Made by a program: the position numbers and the translations under genes
Shown: positions 4,417 to 6,014 of the stretch, one piece after another
Position numbering within the stretch: position 1 is the first letter of the stretch
Layout of the letters: each line of letters begins with the position of its first letter
Source of the DNA: Nanobdellota archaeon
GTDB taxonomy: Archaea; Nanobdellota; Nanobdellia; SCGC-AAA011-G17; VGLX01
Direction of reading: 5' to 3'
Assembly (NCBI GenBank): GCA_018894775.1
Contig: JAHIPG010000196.1
Span: 1-6,014, forward strand
Length of the DNA stretch: 6,014 nucleotides
Notes under the pieces: model-generated
The model's input: only the letters and a program-made list of their open reading frames with translations
Database searches by the model: none
Told to the model about the DNA's origin: nothing

Positions 4417-4500
4417 ATGAAAAAAATAAAATATGAAATAATTGAAGATAAACTTGAAAGATTAAAAGATATAGTAGAAATAGTTAGGGTTGCAAATTAA
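4417..4500 (+). CDS. 27-residue amphipathic microprotein in the operon
   Basis: ATG at 4417 opens a 27-codon frame ending in TAA at 4498-4500. GAGAGG at 4405-4410 lies six bases before it, and the frame fills most of the gap between the second NifX-type gene and the first ATPase, whose ATG follows the stop by eight bases. The peptide starts MKKIKYEIIEDKLERL and is predicted to be one helix. I9, L13, L16, V20 and V23 fall on a 4-3-4-3 heptad spacing with charged residues between, so it could form a coiled coil or dock onto a partner. There is no Cys and no membrane segment. The first ATPase lacks its own ribosome binding site, so translating this frame may also deliver ribosomes to it. I do not recognise a family; a non-coding leader is the alternative. 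Confidence 0.6.
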   Translation: MKKIKYEIIEDKLERLKDIVEIVRVAN

Positions 4501-4508
4501 AATATAAG

Positions 4509-5342
4509 ATGAAGATTGTGGTAACAGGTGGTAAGGGCGGAACAGGAAAGAGTACTGTAGCAACAGCCCTTGCTATAGGATTAGCAAAAGAAAATAAGGT
4601 CATGTTAGTAGATTGTGATGTTGACTGCCCTAATGACCATATACTCTTGTCGATTAAAAGAAAAAAAGAAAGAGATGTCTTTCAAACGATTCCTGAATTT
4701 GATTTTGACAAATGTATGAAGTGTGGGAAATGCAGTGAAGTATGCAAGTCTAATGCTATAGTTTTTGTTAAAGGAAAGCATCCTATTTTTAATGATTGTC
4801 CTTGTAATGGTTGTAAAGCATGTATAATTTCATGCCCTTCTAAAGCTATAAAGGCTGGAAAGAAGAAAGCTGGTGAAATCTATTCTGGTAAGATGAATAA
4901 TTTAAAGCTTATTTCTGCTCAGATAATCCCTAATTATGCTATGTCTGCATTATTAGTTAAAAAGGAAAGAGAATATGCTAAAAAATCATGGCAGAAGGGA
5001 GATTTTGTTGTGATTGACACGTCTGCAGGTACACATTGTAATGTTGTAGAGGCTGTTATGGATGTTGATCTTGCTTTGGTTGTTACAGAACCTACGCCTT
5101 TGGGGGAGCATGATTTAGGAGTTATACTTAAACTTCTTAAAAAATTAGGGATTCCTGCAAAAGTAATTCTTAACAAATCAGATCTAGGAGATAAAAAACT
5201 AATCCAAAAAATTGTAAAAAAATACAGGATAAAAATCATAGCTGAAATACCTTATGATAAGAGAATATTGGAAGCATACTATCAAGGCAGACCTATTGAA
5301 AACATAAATATAAAAAATATTTTAAAACATTTTAAAAAATGA
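4509..5342 (+). CDS. MinD/ParA-type ATPase with inserted two-cluster ferredoxin domain (first copy)
   Basis: The protein has 277 residues, full length for the MinD-superfamily ATPases with an inserted ferredoxin domain (COG1149 type). The deviant Walker A GGKGGTGKST (7-16) with signature K9 is followed by the switch region VDCDVDCPN (34-42), DTSAG (170-174) as Walker B/switch II, TEPTP (193-197), and NKSD (222-225) for base recognition. Residues about 65-112 are the inserted ferredoxin with C69, C72, C75, C79 and C99, C102, C105, C109, two CxxCxxCxxxC sets for two [4Fe-4S] clusters. C36, C40 and C97 are extra. Such proteins probably dimerise on ATP and couple hydrolysis to electron or cluster transfer; in Desulfovibrio, related ATPases belong to the orange-protein complex. 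The gene follows the microprotein by eight bases and overlaps the next ATPase by ATGA at 5339-5342. Confidence 0.93.
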   Translation: MKIVVTGGKGGTGKSTVATALAIGLAKENKVMLVDCDVDCPNDHILLSIKRKKERDVFQTIPEFDFDKCMKCGKCSEVCKSNAIVFVKGKHPIFNDCPCNGCKACIISCPSKAIKAGKKKAGEIYSGKMNNLKLISAQIIPNYAMSALLVKKEREYAKKSWQKGDFVVIDTSAGTHCNVVEAVMDVDLALVVTEPTPLGEHDLGVILKLLKKLGIPAKVILNKSDLGDKKLIQKIVKKYRIKIIAEIPYDKRILEAYYQGRPIENINIKNILKHFKK

Positions 5343-6014
5343 AAACAATAACAATACTTTCAGGCAAAGGAGGAGTCGGAAAAAGTTCAATAACTGCATC
5401 ACTTGCTGTTCTGCTTTCCAAAAGAAAAAAAATAATCACTGCCGACTGTGACGTTGACACACCCAACCTTGCATTATGTTTTGGACTTAGTTATACGAAA
5501 TTCTCCTGGAAGAATATTGAAACGAGCGAAAAAGCTGAACTGATAAGAAAAAAATGTGTAAGATGTGAGAAATGTTTTCAGAATTGTAATTTTAACGCGA
5601 TAAGCTGGGATGATAAATATAACCTGCCTATTTTTAATAGATTCCTCTGTGAAGGATGTGGTGTATGTTCCTTAGTTTGTAATTCTAATGCTATTAAGTT
5701 GAGGAAGGTTGTGAATGGGAAGGTTGGTGTTGGTAAAACAAAATATGATTTTAAGATAGTTTCTGGCCAGTTAAAGATTGGTGAAAGTGGTTCTGGTGAA
5801 ATTGTTAGTATTGTAAGAAAAAAATTGCTGGATCTTGAAAGAAAAGAAGAATTTGATTTTGCTTTGATTGATTCTGCAGCAGGCATTGGATGTCCAGTTA
5901 TTGCTTCTATTACCGGTGCTGATTTTGTAATTGCTGTTACTGAACCTACACCTGCTGCTTTGAATGATTTGAAAAGAGCATTGAAAGTTGTTGATCATTT
6001 TAAAACCCCTTATG
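5339..6014 (+). CDS. MinD/ParA-type ATPase with inserted two-cluster ferredoxin domain (second copy, cut by window end)
   Basis: The ATG lies within the ATGA overlap with the previous ATPase, and 225 codons are visible before the right edge; about 55-65 more are expected. Domains are in the same order: Walker A SGKGGVGKSS (8-17), ADCDVDTPN (35-43), ferredoxin insert with C73, C76, C79, C83 and C104, C107, C110, C114 (two [4Fe-4S] sets), DSAAG (178-182) and TEPTP (201-205). The missing part should include the base-recognition N-K-x-D and the last helices. It is clearly a paralog rather than a recent copy. It keeps D36, D38 and D40, but it lacks the Cys that the first ATPase has two residues before its second cluster set and at its position 40. 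No ribosome binding site is seen, so translation depends on the upstream gene, which would keep the two subunits near equal amounts. A heterodimer is the natural inference. Confidence 0.93.
   Translation, partial: MKTITILSGKGGVGKSSITASLAVLLSKRKKIITADCDVDTPNLALCFGLSYTKFSWKNIETSEKAELIRKKCVRCEKCFQNCNFNAISWDDKYNLPIFNRFLCEGCGVCSLVCNSNAIKLRKVVNGKVGVGKTKYDFKIVSGQLKIGESGSGEIVSIVRKKLLDLERKEEFDFALIDSAAGIGCPVIASITGADFVIAVTEPTPAALNDLKRALKVVDHFKTPY

Noticed and set aside
4934..5998. Minus-strand open frames at 4934-5239, 5578-5886 and 5771-5998
   Set aside because: They are antisense to the two ferredoxin-MinD ATPases, whose motifs are unambiguous; two of the frames even overlap each other.
2753..6014. 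Nitrogen-fixation (nif) gene cluster
   Set aside because: NifX-type domains alone do not show nitrogen fixation; there is no nifH, nifD, nifK, nifE, nifN or full-length radical-SAM nifB in the window, and the ATPases carry a ferredoxin insert, unlike NifH.

Overview
The window looks like an AT-rich archaeal chromosome segment. The best evidence is upstream of the transcription units: TATA boxes of archaeal type (TTTAAATA or TTTAATA), two of them preceded by a GAAAC element like a TFB-recognition element, and placed about 25-30 bases before either a start codon or a short leader with a GGAGG-type ribosome binding site. The protein families fit an anaerobic archaeon, possibly of a DPANN-type lineage, but no marker gene here fixes the taxon. 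Every convincing gene lies on the + strand.

Layout. Bases 1-179 are an intergenic region. It carries a + strand promoter and, at the left edge, a strong ribosome binding site pointing left, probably for a divergent gene outside the window. Bases 180-1457 hold two paralogous genes, three bases apart, for proteins ending in a right-handed beta-helix made of 19-residue GxxxxxxG repeats, as in the GXGXG domain of glutamate synthase and formylmethanofuran dehydrogenase subunit C. Their first 56 coding bases are almost identical although the rest has diverged. Next comes a ZIP-family metal transporter (1519-2262) with its own, apparently leaderless, promoter. After it is a small unrecognised protein with a very acidic tail (2335-2655), followed by a T-run terminator.

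From 2753 to the right edge there is one tightly packed operon: a DUF5320-like Gly/Arg-rich coiled-coil protein, a NifX/NifB-type iron-molybdenum-cofactor-family protein, a class I SAM methyltransferase, a second NifX-type protein, an unlisted 27-residue microprotein, and two consecutive MinD-type ATPases with an inserted two-cluster ferredoxin domain, the second cut by the window end. Two ATGA stop/start overlaps and several short gaps indicate translational coupling. A 14-base perfect palindrome next to the operon's TATA box is a candidate operator.

Working together (inference): small NifX-type proteins that can carry a metal-sulfur cofactor, paired ferredoxin-MinD ATPases and DUF5320 proteins recur together in anaerobes. 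The best-studied relative is the orange-protein (ORP) cluster of Desulfovibrio. No nitrogenase gene is visible, so this is more likely a metal/Fe-S cofactor handling system than nitrogen fixation. The methyltransferase, the microprotein, and possibly the neighbouring ZIP importer and acidic protein are the less expected parts.
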